DNA of 16,091 nt from Podochytrium sp. JEL0797 (GCA_027596195.1 JADGJG010000588.1:1-16091); one strand, 5' to 3'; shown: positions 1-9,519, counted from the stretch's first letter. Program-made: numbers and translations. The notes: generated from the letters alone by a model not told the origin.

Positions 1-19
1 ACGCGTTTTGAAGCTGTTT

Positions 20-1057
20 TCACTCAGAATCAGAAGCACAACTATCAATTTCAACTTCAACACGAGCACCAGGGGTAGGAATTTCAATATGTGGTTGACA
101 ACCAGCAGCAGGGGAAGGAGGATCCTGATACTTGGAGAGAATCTTCTGTCGTTTGGCGCAAATCACTGCCTGGGCATCTTCATCCAAGTCAGCCATGCAG
201 AGAGTGAGAATCTTGTTTTTGTTGAACTTGTTCATGAGGCAGTTCTTCGCGTGGGCAGCGGCAAGACTTTCTTGTTTGATCTTGAGCTTTTCTGAGGCAA
301 CGTTGGCTTGATCATGTGTGGTTGCAGCCTTCAGTTTGGCAGCTTTGGTTCCAATCGGGCACCCTCTCCCTGGAGCAGATGGATCTTCTTGTTCTTGATC
401 AGAAGCGGGATCGGCAGAGGGGGCTGCCTTCTTTGGTTGGAGCGAGGCTTTGTACTTGTGAACGTCCTTCAGAATCTCCCAACACGTGCAGAGTTTGAAC
501 TCTGAGTTCTGCTCCGTTTGGTAGACTTTGCACGTGCTGTTGAAGCTGTTGGATATTGGTTGGTTTGGTTGGGAGTTCGAAAAAGAAATCAAATCGACTC
601 ACTTTGTCTTCCTTGTTTGTTCCGCTGATCTCGAGGTCCTGAACAGCAGCCAAAATCCCAATAAACTTGGCAACGTCTTTGCTGATGACGCCAAAGCGTT
701 GTCGCATGGCTCCAAGTGGTCTGCAATGTTGTGTGTTTTTCAAAAAAAGTCATGATCACGCCGCCCTGCATGCCTGGTGTTGTCGCCACATTCTAAGTTC
801 GCAGCCCAATGAATGTGGACTGATTCCCAGAACGTGTCACCAGTCTGGTTGGTGCCCACCTGAGCATCTTGGCTCACGTTCACCCAGCTGCGGGTGAGTT
901 GAGAATCCTCGGTGGTTGAGAAGTTCTTTCTCTTGATAGATGGGGCCACAGAGGTGCCGGAATCGGAAGTGACCGTCTTGCGAATGGACTTACTGCCGGG
1001 AGTCTTTGTTTTTTTTGTTCCCGACATGATGTTCGAAACCGCTTCGAACCTGTTCAA
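20..1057 (-). CDS. SANT/Myb-like, NAM-associated C-terminal family protein, three coding blocks, probably disrupted
   Basis: Three conserved coding blocks lie on the minus strand: about 1057-755, 723-599 and 550-20. The first has a basic N-terminus, then a trihelix/SANT-like stretch with the spaced pattern F-TTED-L-SW-NVSQD-GT-Q-FW. The second continues it with RPLGAMRQRF and VISKDVAKF. The third has FKLCTCWEILKD, then RPIGTK-like and Lys/Ala-rich helices typical of the No-apical-meristem-associated C-terminal domain. Such proteins occur in plants, oomycetes and fungi, and resemble the Myb-like partners of Harbinger transposases, so DNA binding is expected. Start is ATG 1057 or 1027; stop is at 20-22. 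Neither exon junction keeps frame with canonical GT-AG sites: the best donor after the HAGRR block (near 757) and the acceptor at 724-725 are one base out, and the GTGAGT donor near 597 does not fit an in-phase acceptor. It may be a decaying gene or carry sequence errors. The family call is fairly secure; the gene model is not. Confidence 0.6.
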
Positions 1058-1116
1058 ATGCAGGGCTCGGTTTTAGTTTTCGGCCGGGTAGCCAACACGA
1101 ATCGATAGAGAAGTGG

Positions 1117-1122
1117 TTTATT
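1117..1122 (-). terminator. Poly(A) signal of the ClpP gene
   Basis: AATAAA on the minus strand, 10 bp after the ClpP stop codon. Confidence 0.6.
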
Positions 1123-1131
1123 GTTCCACTT

Positions 1132-2235
1132 TTACTTTTCCCCTCCCTCATTCTTCTCCCCCTCCTTCTTCACCCCCTCCAACTTAGTCACAACCCGATC
1201 AACCAACCCAAACTCCACAGCCTGTTCCGCACTCATAAAATTATCGCGTTCCATCGCCCGCTCAATCACATCCAGCGACTGGTTTGTATGTCCGACGTAA
1301 AGATTATTCAGCCGTTTACGCACATCAATGATTTCTTGCGCATGGATCATGATGTCGGTGGCTTGGCCGGAGGCTCCGCCGCTGTTTTTGGAGTGAGGGG
1401 GGAAGGGCGTGAGTTGCGGGTTAGGAGGTTCGTGACGCGGGGGAGAGTCGATGGGTTGGGAGAGGCATGAAGGAGTCGATCCACATATCCGCATATACGA
1501 AGTTCACGGGCAAAGAAGTCCAGAGAATCAACCGTGGGCCGAAATCGAATCGTATAGTTGGTGCGTCGTGACGGGACATTTCGAGCTTCGATATTTCGCA
1601 CACGAAAGGTCTACCTCGGTTGATGCACCATAACTCTCGCATTCGGCAAAATCGACCTCCTCCCCTTCTCCCCCGCCGTCAACAACAAAGACCCCATAGA
1701 ACACGCTTGTCCAATGCAAACAGTAGCAACAGGCGATTGAATATACTGCATAGTGTCGTAGATGGCCTGATTCGAGGAGTGAGTTGCACGAGAGTGTGGT
1801 CAAAGCGGGGAACACAGACCATCCCAGCGGTAACGGAACCACCCGGCGAATTGATGTAAAAGTTGATTGGCTTCTCGTTGTTTTCGGCTTCGAGGAACAG
1901 AAGCTGGGCAACGATCACGGCGGCAATACCGTCGTGAACCTGTCATTTCTTTCAATTCATCGAAATCGCAAACAAGGGCTCTCCCTCACCTCGCCGTTCA
2001 GCATGATAATGCGTTCTTTGAGAAGCCGTGAGAAAATGTCAAAGACTCGCTCGCCACGGGGCTGGAGGGGTTGGCAGGTGATCAGGTTTCGATGCGTTCC
2101 AACAACTCAAGAACGGCTCACACTCGACTCGATCACATACGGAATGCCAATCGCAGATGGAGAGATGCACGAGATGCGTCTGGTGCCCAAGGGGAAGGTG
2201 CGTGTAAGGCGTGGAAGCGACCGGAGGAGATGCAT
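1132..2235 (-). CDS. CLPP: Mitochondrial ATP-dependent Clp protease proteolytic subunit (ClpP), five exons
   Basis: Exons 2122-2235, 1990-2061, 1820-1939, 1615-1766 and 1132-1381 join in frame to 235 aa. Introns are 60, 50, 53 and 233 bp. ClpP is the serine peptidase of the ClpXP complex and degrades unfolded matrix proteins. The first 30 or so residues are Arg/Ser-rich with no acidic residue, fitting a mitochondrial presequence. Then come [19 protein letters not shown], the oxyanion-loop motif [29 protein letters not shown] with the nucleophile Ser125, [16 protein letters not shown] with His150, and [18 protein letters not shown] with Asp199. The Ser-His (25) and His-Asp (49) spacings match the bacterial enzyme. 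The tail after VTKL is Lys/Glu/Gly-rich. The serine codon in HQPSGG is split by the 233-bp intron. Start ATG 2235 is the first Met in the presequence frame. The family call is secure. Confidence 0.95.
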
Positions 2236-2274
2236 GCGGTTTTCGTTTGAATTTCAAGCCGCCTTCGAAACATG

Positions 2275-2280
2275 TTTATT
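2275..2280 (-). terminator. Poly(A) signal of the 402-aa protein gene
   Basis: AATAAA on the minus strand, 14 bp beyond the stop and only about 40 bp before the ClpP start codon. The two genes are packed very closely. Confidence 0.55.
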
Positions 2281-2294
2281 CTCGACACCGAATC

Positions 2295-3610
2295 CTAGCC
2301 CACCATCTTCCGCACGAGCATGCGATACATTCGACTTTCAGATGAATCTTCCCTCTTTGATTCCTCTTTCCCCTTGACACCCACACTCCCCTTCGCATCT
2401 TTTTCCCCCCTCTCCATCCCACCACCCACAGAATGACAAGATATCCCCGCATCCATCAAATCATCCACCGCCAACTCCAGCAACCGCTTCAACTTGGCAG
2501 TCACAACACGACCCGCCTCCGACTCGATTTTCACCGCGGATTCCTCAAACCGCGAGTTCATATTATGTGCAGAAGTCGGCGAGACAGGGTCATCAGAATC
2601 CAAGAACCAAGGCGCAGATTCAATCGGTTTCTCCTGTTTTACAAGAAGACTCGTGCCAGAGTACCAAGACGATTCGCTTTTGATCTCAGGCGTTTTGGGA
2701 GCCGATGCATCCGCAGTAGTAATCCATGACGCGACTGTGATCGGGAAAGGCGCCGGCACTTTTCGAAAAGGCGGTTGGTAACTCGTGGGAGACCAGATAG
2801 GTTCGTTTTTGATGAGGAGGGTATCGATGGATGATTCAGGAGAGGTCCGGTTGATTTTGCGACGCGCCAATGTGAGTGGGACAGTGGTGGTGAAGCGAGG
2901 GATGTGCGAGGGAGTGGGTTGGATTCCGGTTGCTTCATACGCTCGGAAAAGAGACGTATAAGACGAGAAGAGCGATTCACTAGTTACATGAAATGGCGTT
3001 AATCTCAAAACACTCGAAATAGACCCAAATCACCTCATTTGCATACACCGAAACCCCGGATACGACACAAACTGCGACACAGTCGAATCGTTCTGAAACG
3101 TAAACACGAGCTGCAGCTCCTTCACGCGCGGGGTGGGAGAGTCGAGATCGGGTTCCTGCAGCGCAATGGACATGACAGCGCGATCAAACAGACTCGAACG
3201 GTACACCTGGATGGATCCATGTTTAGATCAACCTCCTAATAGTCTTTATATACACACACCTGGATCCACGCCGGATGGATCGCAATCGCAAATTGTGCCA
3301 TGATCAGCTCAATCGTGAACCCGCTGTTCTTGATCACAGGAACCACGTGCGACAGCGACAATCGATCCAGCGACTCTCCTTTTGAGAGGATGGTTCCTGT
3401 GGATGTGTCCAAGGCAAAGTCCACGAGGAGTGAGGGGATGGGCAGTGGATGCACGGGCTCGTGTTTGATGGTGATTAGAGGGGATTGCGAGGAGGTGAAG
3501 CTGAGCGAGTCTGAGTGTGGCGGGGTGGGGTGCTTGGAGGGCGTGGCGGGGAAGCCGTGGGATGGGTTCACTGCCTTGGAGGGGCTGCTGTTGGCGGGCG
3601 TGGGAGGCAT
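2295..3610 (-). CDS. Uncharacterised 402-aa protein with five psi-K-x-E motifs
   Basis: I do not recognise the family. Exons 3260-3610, 3034-3206 and 2295-2979 join in frame to 402 aa, with introns of 53 and 54 bp; the second acceptor (aactag) is chosen for its length and taac branch site, though another AG about 27 bp upstream would also keep frame. Residues 1-60 are Pro/Ser/Thr-rich and low complexity. Residues about 61-175 look globular, with LLVDFALDTS, IELIMAQFAIAIHPAWIQ and ELQLVFTFQND. Residues 230-330 are disordered-looking and carry most of the SUMO-type sites: K49, K232, K275, K289 and K325 each sit in I/V-K-x-E. A helix near 335-352 (LKRLLELAVDDLM) and a charged Ser/Glu/Lys tail follow. 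No membrane segment is visible. It may be a nuclear or chromatin-associated protein; that is inference from the SUMO-type motifs. ATG 3610 is the first Met of the frame. It lies only 59 bp upstream of ClpP, in the same direction. Confidence 0.75.
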
Positions 3611-3639
3611 TTTTGGCAAATCTGTCCGAACGTTGTTTT

Positions 3640-3694
3640 CAACAAAACTTGGTCAAAACAATCGAAAACGACGGTTTCCAAACAAGTTTTGTTG
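3640..3694. repeat. 12-bp perfect inverted repeat upstream of the 402-aa protein gene
   Basis: CAACAAAACTTG at 3640-3651 and its exact reverse complement CAAGTTTTGTTG at 3683-3694 are separated by 31 bp. It lies 30 bp upstream of the start codon at 3610, in the promoter or 5' UTR. It could form a hairpin in a transcript, be a paired protein-binding site, or be a small element remnant. Confidence 0.6.
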
Positions 3695-3746
3695 CTAACA
3701 ATCTGCGCAACTTGGTATAAAAAATAGTATTCATTCAAGTACAATC

Positions 3747-4161
3747 TTATATAGTTGCGGAATTCCTCTCGACAACCTCTATCCTGCCACAACCAAAGGC
3801 TGCCTCTGCCGACTGGCGTCCTTCTTTTGAACCGGTAGACCAATTCTTGCACACACTCGACCCCACATCAAAACCCCATATTTCAAAACTCCAAACAGAA
3901 GTCCCCACCACAAACTCAAACGACGTGATAAAAGTTTCTTCCTCCGGCGTGGTGGCGCCAGCCTGTTACGTGAATCAAACAGATCAAAATACAATATTCT
4001 CTCTCCTGATTGATTCAATAAGCAAGGTTTTGCGATGGAGGGATTGTCAGCGGCAAGACCAGGAATCGGGAGGAAGGGCATTTGAGACCCCAAAACCTTT
4101 CATCCTTGGCGCGGTTGGCGGTGTAGAGCAAAGGAAAGTCAATGCTTGGCTCGGTGTACAT
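3747..4161 (-). CDS. Possible two-exon small gene, unrecognised
   Basis: This is a tentative model. An open block on the minus strand contains YNMYTEPSIDFPLLYTANRA with fungal-like codon use (TAC, AAC, GCC, AAG). Starting at ATG 4161 it runs to about 4060. A second open block, 3962-3747, begins after a good acceptor (cacgtaacag) and encodes an acidic, aromatic stretch (TPEEETFITSFEFVVGTSVW) ending in a stop. Joining 4060-4161 to 3747-3962 keeps frame and gives 105 aa, but the donor (GTCTTG) is weak. The open frame also continues upstream of 4161 with hydrophobic residues, so a further 5' exon is possible. The opposite strand is open for 126 codons but has no ATG. No family is recognised. Confidence 0.25.
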
Positions 4162-4290
4162 GTTATAGAAGAGGCATCGGAGGTAAGAGCTCGGGTACTT
4201 GCGATTACCGAATTTCAACGCGCTTGAAAGAACCCTTGAAAAGAAAAAAGAGAAATAAACAATGAGAGCCAACTTGGAAACAGACACAGA

Positions 4291-4652
4291 TGTAAATATT
4301 CAAGAAGTCGATTCTCTTCGCCGCTGAGAGCGAGGGGGGTCTGTTAGTTTTCCCCTTTACCCCCCCCCCTCCCCCCTCCCCCAAGTCTCTTTCCCTCGGG
4401 TTAAAATGGTTTGGAACCCTTGATCGTGCGTTGCGTACGTGGGTTGTCGCTGCTGGCGTTGCTTCAAGCCGGGGAACTTCTCGTGACCGTTCTTTGCCGC
4501 CGATATAATCTTCTGTTCCTTCTAATCCAGTCTTATTTCTTTGCTCGTGTCTGGGATTGCGAATTTGTTTTTGGGTCTTAACAAGCGCCGATAAAATCAA
4601 TCAGCTTGCCATATATAGTGGGAAGAAGTGACGAGAATTCGTGACGTGCAGT
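4291..4652. other. Non-coding stretch with C-rich/G-rich tract
   Basis: No convincing gene was seen here. The stretch holds a polypyrimidine tract at about 4352-4382, including ten consecutive C at 4360-4369 (G-quadruplex-like on the minus strand), and a TATA-like tatatat at about 4612-4618. It could be the promoter of the tentative gene to its left. Confidence 0.4.
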
Positions 4653-4874
4653 TTAAAGCCGAAAGGCCCTGACTGCCGTCTCCTCCGGCGTATTTGGCGG
4701 CGTGGGCGGGTTGAGGTCCTTGTAAGTGGCACCAAAAAGCAACCTGCCAAGTCGTGTTGCTAAATTCACCACAAACAGCGGAATCGCCACTGCGACCCCA
4801 CCATTCGGTCCAAACGTTTGTCCGCGAGCCGGGAAGGCCGTCGTGCCAGTCGCGCCCAAAAATGCCAGATACAT
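4653..4874 (-). CDS. Small hydrophobic protein or 3' exon of a membrane protein, unrecognised
   Basis: The open frame from ATG 4874 to the stop at 4653 encodes 73 aa. It has a hydrophobic start (MYLAFLGATGTTAF), a Gly-rich RGQTFGPNGG turn, a hydrophobic segment at about residues 27-49 (VAVAIPLFVVNLATRLGRLL), and a Pro/Thr-rich C-terminus (NPPTPPNTPEE). The frame stays open upstream as YLTWFSGCDF back to a plausible acceptor (ttaatacag, ending about 4903), so this may be the last exon of a two-TM protein. A short open frame from ATG 5103 could be an upstream exon, but I found no strong in-phase donor. It reads in the same direction as its neighbours. I do not recognise the family. Confidence 0.45.
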   Translation of the reverse strand: MYLAFLGATGTTAFPARGQTFGPNGGVAVAIPLFVVNLATRLGRLLFGATYKDLNPPTPPNTPEETAVRAFRL

Positions 4875-5068
4875 GAAATCACAACCGGAGAACCAGGTCA
4901 GATATCTGTATTAAACGCGTCAAATCATATATGTATCAAAATTGTATATAAACTTCTAATTGAGAACACGGGAAACGAAACGCGCATTATTGAAACGCAC
5001 TTCTCATTCGATATAGATCACGGGCTGCTGCCGACAGACCCGAAGCAACGAAAATCAAGTGCGTGCAT

Positions 5069-5074
5069 TTTATT
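5069..5074 (-). terminator. Poly(A) signal of the DUF1279-like gene
   Basis: AATAAA on the minus strand, about 75 bp after the stop at 5149. Confidence 0.5.
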
Positions 5075-5148
5075 GATAATTTACGAATAAGTGATTGGGG
5101 CATTCTAACTGCCTTTAAAAGTCCCAACCGCAAGCCAACCCCCCCAAA

Positions 5149-5900
5149 TCACATCGAAAACCCCCTCCCAGAAGAAGTATCACCACAAAGCGTCTCCAAA
5201 TCATCACTCGAATGCTCCCCAAAAGAAACCCCCGCATGATGCAACACCCCTGCATGATCCACCACCACCACCTCCCCACCACTTTCCTCCTCCCCCCGAA
5301 CCTTCTTCCCCCCCATCTCCCCCATTTCCACAACATCCTCCTCGCCCAAAGGCACAAACCCATTATCCCCACCCCCTTCCTCCACACTCCACCCCAAAAA
5401 CCTCCTTCGAAACGAATCCCAATACGGCTGAAGGTATCGATTCACAGGCTCATGAATCGCACGCACGAGTAAAATCTCAAACATAATTCGAATGGGGAAG
5501 AGGACCTTTTGTGGTTCAGCGGTCAGAATGACGGTGTGTCTCACAAATTCGAACGTACCCGATTGATGACATATGCAGCGGCAGGTAGCCCATACTGATC
5601 AATGTAATACCGCCACAACGAATCGTCCCCAAGATTGAAGAAGTTGGCAATCCGATCCGGGTCAACGTCTAAAAGTCAAAGTTAGCCCCCATTTGCCCTC
5701 TTCGAGAGGTACCACTCGCAAGCCCCAACAAACAAATAATACTCACTCGCAACAAGAAGCAACGCCCACAGTATCAGAAAGAAAGTCCATCCAACAACCT
5801 GATCAGCAATGACGTATGAGATGCCATACTCTTTGATGAATGCCGCGAGCCATTTGATGACCGGGTTCTCGGTATATAGCCGTTTGATCCAGTTAAGCAT
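5149..5900 (-). CDS. DUF1279 (FAM210-like) membrane protein, three exons
   Basis: Exons 5747-5900, 5559-5668 and 5149-5505 join in frame to 206 aa. Introns are 78 bp (GTGAGT donor, gctaac branch site) and 53 bp (GTACGT donor, ctgac branch site). The order of conserved elements follows the DUF1279/FAM210 pattern: FIKEYG at about residues 21-26, a membrane helix at about 34-51 (VVGWTFFLILWALLLVA), a VDPDRIANFFNLG segment, then LPAAAYVINRVLFPIRIMFE, where family members have an A-Y-x-I-x-K-L-x-P-x-R-I motif. FAM210 proteins are mitochondrial or organellar membrane proteins of unclear biochemical role. The last 70 or so residues are an acidic, Gly/Glu/Val-rich low-complexity tail outside the domain. 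The match is by recalled motif only, so the family call is moderate; the exon structure is well supported. Confidence 0.65.
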
Positions 5901-6114
5901 GAGAAGAACGGAGGGGGTATGCGATGGCGAGAGAGAGAGGAGATGGAGATGATGCGCAAGGCTTCGGAGGCAAGATTTTTTTACAGCTTCGAAAATTTCG
6001 TCGATTTCTCATGCTTGATTGAGTGACGAATGGCAGTGTCGCTTAGAGATTTCCTTTTCAAATTTGTTCCTTCAGTCACTTAAGAAAAAATAAAAAACGT
6101 CATAGAAAGAAAAA

Positions 6115-8157
6115 TCACACAGTCCCCAACTCCACTTCCTCCTCCTCCCCTTCCCCCCCCTTCTTCAACCCCTTCATCTCATCTCTCACAAACAAAGCAC
6201 AAACCATCACCAACCCCGCCACAGGCACCAAACACAAGAAAGCAACCCGAAACGCATCCACAAACAACCCCTTCAATTCCCCCAACGCTGCATCGACCCC
6301 AGGAACCCCCGTCCCAACCAACCCCTTCAACACGGTCAGAGCGACAAGCGGCTGGGACATGTCTTGTCCTTGCAGTCCCGGGAGAGCTGACAAAGCGGTG
6401 AGGTACGCCGACAAGGCAGAATTCGCCGCGACTTTGTTGGCAAACAGGTTGTTGAAGATGGTACCAATCAGAGCAATCCCCAACGCCCCTCCAAACCCGT
6501 TGAACATATTGGAAATGGCAGTAACCATGGCAACTTGGAGAGGCTTGACGGAAGCTTGCACCCCCAGGATTCGAATTTCTTGAGAAAGAAGAAACCAACG
6601 GAGTCAGTAAATAACAAAAAAACGCGTTACAAAAACTCACGCAACAACGACCCAGTCCCCAACCCAAACACCAACAAATACACAACCTGCAAACCCAACG
6701 GCGTGGATTCCGTAAACATGGAAATCAAAACAGCCCCAACAATCATAAGCACAGGGCCGATGTACAGAAACGGCACGAACGAGAGGTATTTCTGGACATA
6801 AATTCCAGACAGAATGGTCATGACAACGGCGGCGAGAACGTTGGGGAGTTGTTGGAGTCCCGCGGCGGTGGCTGACATGTCATTGACGACTTGGAAGAAG
6901 AGCCTGGTTTGAGAGATAAAATAAAATCGCATGAGAAACAAATCCGAATGCGGATGGCAAGAGAAAACACGACACTCACGAAACATAATAAATCGCCGCG
7001 AAAAACGCCGCCGAAAACAACAAAGCAACAACCAAAAGCGGAAACACACTCCGATTCACAAACAGCTCCAACGGAATCATGGGATCCTTACTCTTGGTCT
7101 GCCACCAAATCGTAAACGCAACCAAGAACGGCGAGACAGCAAAACACGCAATCACAGCCGCACTATTCCACGCCCAAACAGTACCCCCATTCATGATCGG
7201 AAGCAACAACGCCGTCAGAGTAGACATGATGGCCGCAGTCCCAATCAAATCAATCTTGTTGAATTTCTGCAACATGGTGCCCTCCGGAATCGGCATGTGG
7301 GTGAACATGAAGACGGCGATCGAGACGGCGCCAATCGGGAGGTTGATGTAAAAGCACCAGCGCCAGCTGAGTTTGTCGCTGAGGACACCCCCAACCACGG
7401 GTCCCAGAATCGAACCAACACCGAAAATGGCACCAATGATTCCCTGATAGGCGCCTGTACCGCGGGAAGAGAGAGCGATTCAGTAACCCTTATCGTACAA
7501 AATATGGTTCCGCCGCAAATGTGTGTCTCTCGATTTGGCACTCAAAACGCGTGACCCGCGTGACCAATTTGGAGAAATTGAAAGCGAGGATCACCAACTC
7601 ACCTCTGTCTTTCAAGGACACAATATCCGACACCAAGATAGTTGATAAAGAAAAAATGCCCCCCACCCCAAACCCAGCAACAGCGCGACTCGCAATCAAC
7701 ATGTCCATCGAGGTAGATGCTCCACACAACGCGGACCCGACCAGAAACAATGCGATCGCAGCAATGAAGGGATACTTTCGGCCATACACGTCCGCGAGCT
7801 TGCCATACAGAATATCGACGGCGCATCCTGTGAGCAGAAATATGGATCCGATCCATGGTGCCTTTTCCGGGGAACCAAAGTCGTTGATGATGCTGGGAAG
7901 GGCTGTGGAGACGACGGTTCCGTCCAGGACAGCGAGCTGGGGGTAACCAGTTGATCAGTCAGTGTACGAAAGGGAGAAGAGAGAACACGAACCAGGAAGG
8001 CCGCACTGGTGGCAACAAAAACCAGGATGAATTGGAGCTTTGACAGTGGGATCAGGATCGTGTCGAGATCCTCCTGGGTAAGACCAGTGCTCTGGACGGG
8101 CTCCTCCTTGACGGGAGGCGTGATGTCGGCAGGCATGAACGTGACGGGTTCGGCCAT
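6115..8157 (-). CDS. MFS drug/H+ antiporter, 14-TM (DHA2, EmrB/QacA type), five exons
   Basis: Exons 7993-8157, 7603-7936, 6980-7454, 6641-6903 and 6115-6578 join in frame to 566 aa. Introns are 56, 148, 76 and 62 bp. Size and hydrophobicity fit the 14-helix DHA2 branch, proton-driven exporters of drugs, dyes or metabolites in the plasma or vacuolar membrane. Motifs seen: VLDGTVVSTALPSI in TM1 (about residues 58-71, motif D1); GKLADVYGRKY after TM2 (about 100-110, motif A); SRAVAGFGVGGIFSLS in TM4 (about 138-153, motif B, Arg139); GVGSILGPVVGGVLSDKLSW in TM5 (antiporter motif C). FYINLPIG and a long central loop with KSKDPMIPLELF follow, as is usual for fungal members. The C-terminus is acidic (GEGEEEEVEL). 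It is transcribed divergently from GET1. The substrate cannot be told from sequence. I saw no AATAAA soon after the stop. Confidence 0.93.
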
Positions 8158-8616
8158 TGGGGAGTGATTCGGGCGGCCAAAATTTCAATTTGAATTGGCG
8201 CAGACGCACAAGCCTCACAACAAGACACCACTTAAATCAAGATATTAGAAAAGAGATTTGATCGATTTCAATTGACTCGAGTTCCGCACGTTGACGGAGC
8301 AGGCAAAGCAGATCACGTTATTCAAAAGCCGTCGTCCGCGAAAGGTAAAAAATGCAGTTCGGCGAATACCGCGACTTGCTCAACACACCGTGGCCAAATA
8401 AAATTGCCCAGGATGAAACTCTCTTGTGAATTAATCTCAAAATGGGACCATGGAATTTAGGGAATTCCTGTTTTCATTCACAATACAAGCTGATTTAATG
8501 AATTAATGGGCTGCGGGTTGCATAATCGGTTCTTGGGTATGATGAACGATGGAGACGTATTCTCTAGATCCATGTCATCCGAAACCTGGACCTGATTGAT
8601 TTTTCAAAAAATAAAT
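8158..8616. promoter_or_regulatory. Divergent intergenic region between the MFS transporter and GET1
   Basis: 459 bp with no supported gene. It must hold the promoters of both divergent genes. It is AT-rich toward GET1 (attaattaat, tttttcaaaaaataaat next to the start). I see no specific operator. Confidence 0.5.
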
Positions 8617-9483
8617 ATGCTTTTCTCGATGACAGCACCTCCCCTTCTCATTGTGTTCCTGTTTGGGTGAGTGTTCCGGTCTCTCGCTTCCTCTAGCATC
8701 AACCCCTCATACTGCGTACTAAATACCTTGATCCAGCATCCTCTTTGCGCTCCTCGATGCCTCGTGGCTCGCCTCCTCGGCCCACACCCTGCTCCGCCTC
8801 GTTGCGCCGAGCCCCAAATCGTCGCAGATTGCGAAAGTCAAGAAGGATCTCATCGATGCCAAAAAGAGCCTCGCCGCAATCAGCGCTCAGGATGAGTTTG
8901 CTCGTTGGGCAAAAGAACGGAGACGCTCAGACAAGTTGGAGAAGGAGTTTGCCGATCTGGGTGCGTATTGTACAGTGTGTTGGTATTCTATACCCATCGT
9001 GCGTGATGCATGGGGTGGTGTCTATGGGCCGTGCTGATCATCCATCACTTATAGTGAAAGCGCAAGGCTCCGAGAAATCCGCCTTCGAATCCTCCGTGTC
9101 GTGGGCCGTCTGGGGCCTCGTCTGGTTCCTCCACATTTCAATCATCCTCATGTACAGAACGACACCCATGTTTTACGTCCCCGCCTCGTTTGTCGGTCCA
9201 TTTGCCCGAATGCTCAGAATGCCTTTTGCTCCCATCGGTGAGTGCCCGCATTCCCGGGACCTGCTCTGACGTATTTCGCCCCTCCGTCCTCGAATTCCCT
9301 ATTGACTTTCCTTGAACTCCCATTTGACTTTCGAATCCAGGCTCCGTATCGGTCGTGTTTTGGCTCTTTGCCACTAAGAATGTCGTCAAAAAGATGGTCG
9401 CCTCTTCAAAGCTGGTGGTGAATTCCGTTTCGGGGTCAGCGGTCGAGAAGAAGGAGTCTCCCAAAACTGTCAAGGTGGAGTGA
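8617..9483 (+). CDS. GET1: GET complex subunit GET1 (WRB family), four exons
   Basis: Exons 8617-8666, 8737-8960, 9055-9237 and 9341-9483 join in frame to 199 aa. Introns are 70 bp (tactaaat branch site), 94 and 103 bp. GET1, with GET2, forms the ER receptor that takes tail-anchored proteins from the GET3 ATPase for membrane insertion. Seen here: TM1 at about residues 8-28 (LLIVFLFGILFALLDASWL); a cytosolic coiled coil at about 45-100 with the family hallmark SAQDEFARWAKERRRSDKLE, which binds GET3; TM2 near WAVWGLVWFLHISIILMY; an MFYVPASFVGPF loop and APIGSVSVVFWLFATK of TM3; and a Lys/Ser-rich tail. Length fits the family. ATG 8617 is used because it opens directly into the first membrane helix. 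The exon 1 and exon 3 donors read GTGAGT; the exon 2 donor is GTGCGT. Confidence 0.92.
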
Positions 9484-9513
9484 ATCGGTTGGTAATATTG
9501 ATATTCGGTTATG

Positions 9514-9519
9514 AATAAA
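9514..9519 (+). terminator. Poly(A) signal of GET1
   Basis: AATAAA, 30 bp after the GET1 stop. It faces the minus-strand signal at 9607-9612 of the convergent membrane gene. Confidence 0.6.

Noticed and set aside
1784..2377. Long plus-strand open frame (197 codons) across the ClpP gene
   Set aside because: It is antisense to confirmed ClpP exons and introns; the protein shows no recognisable pattern.
3847..4227. Plus-strand open frame of 126 codons
   Set aside because: It has no ATG, and the minus strand shows better codon use and splice-like sites. Treated as an antisense shadow.
8158..8616. Small gene in the MFS-GET1 divergent region
   Set aside because: Only short frames such as 8272-8460 exist, without splice partners or family features. 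Best read as a promoter region.
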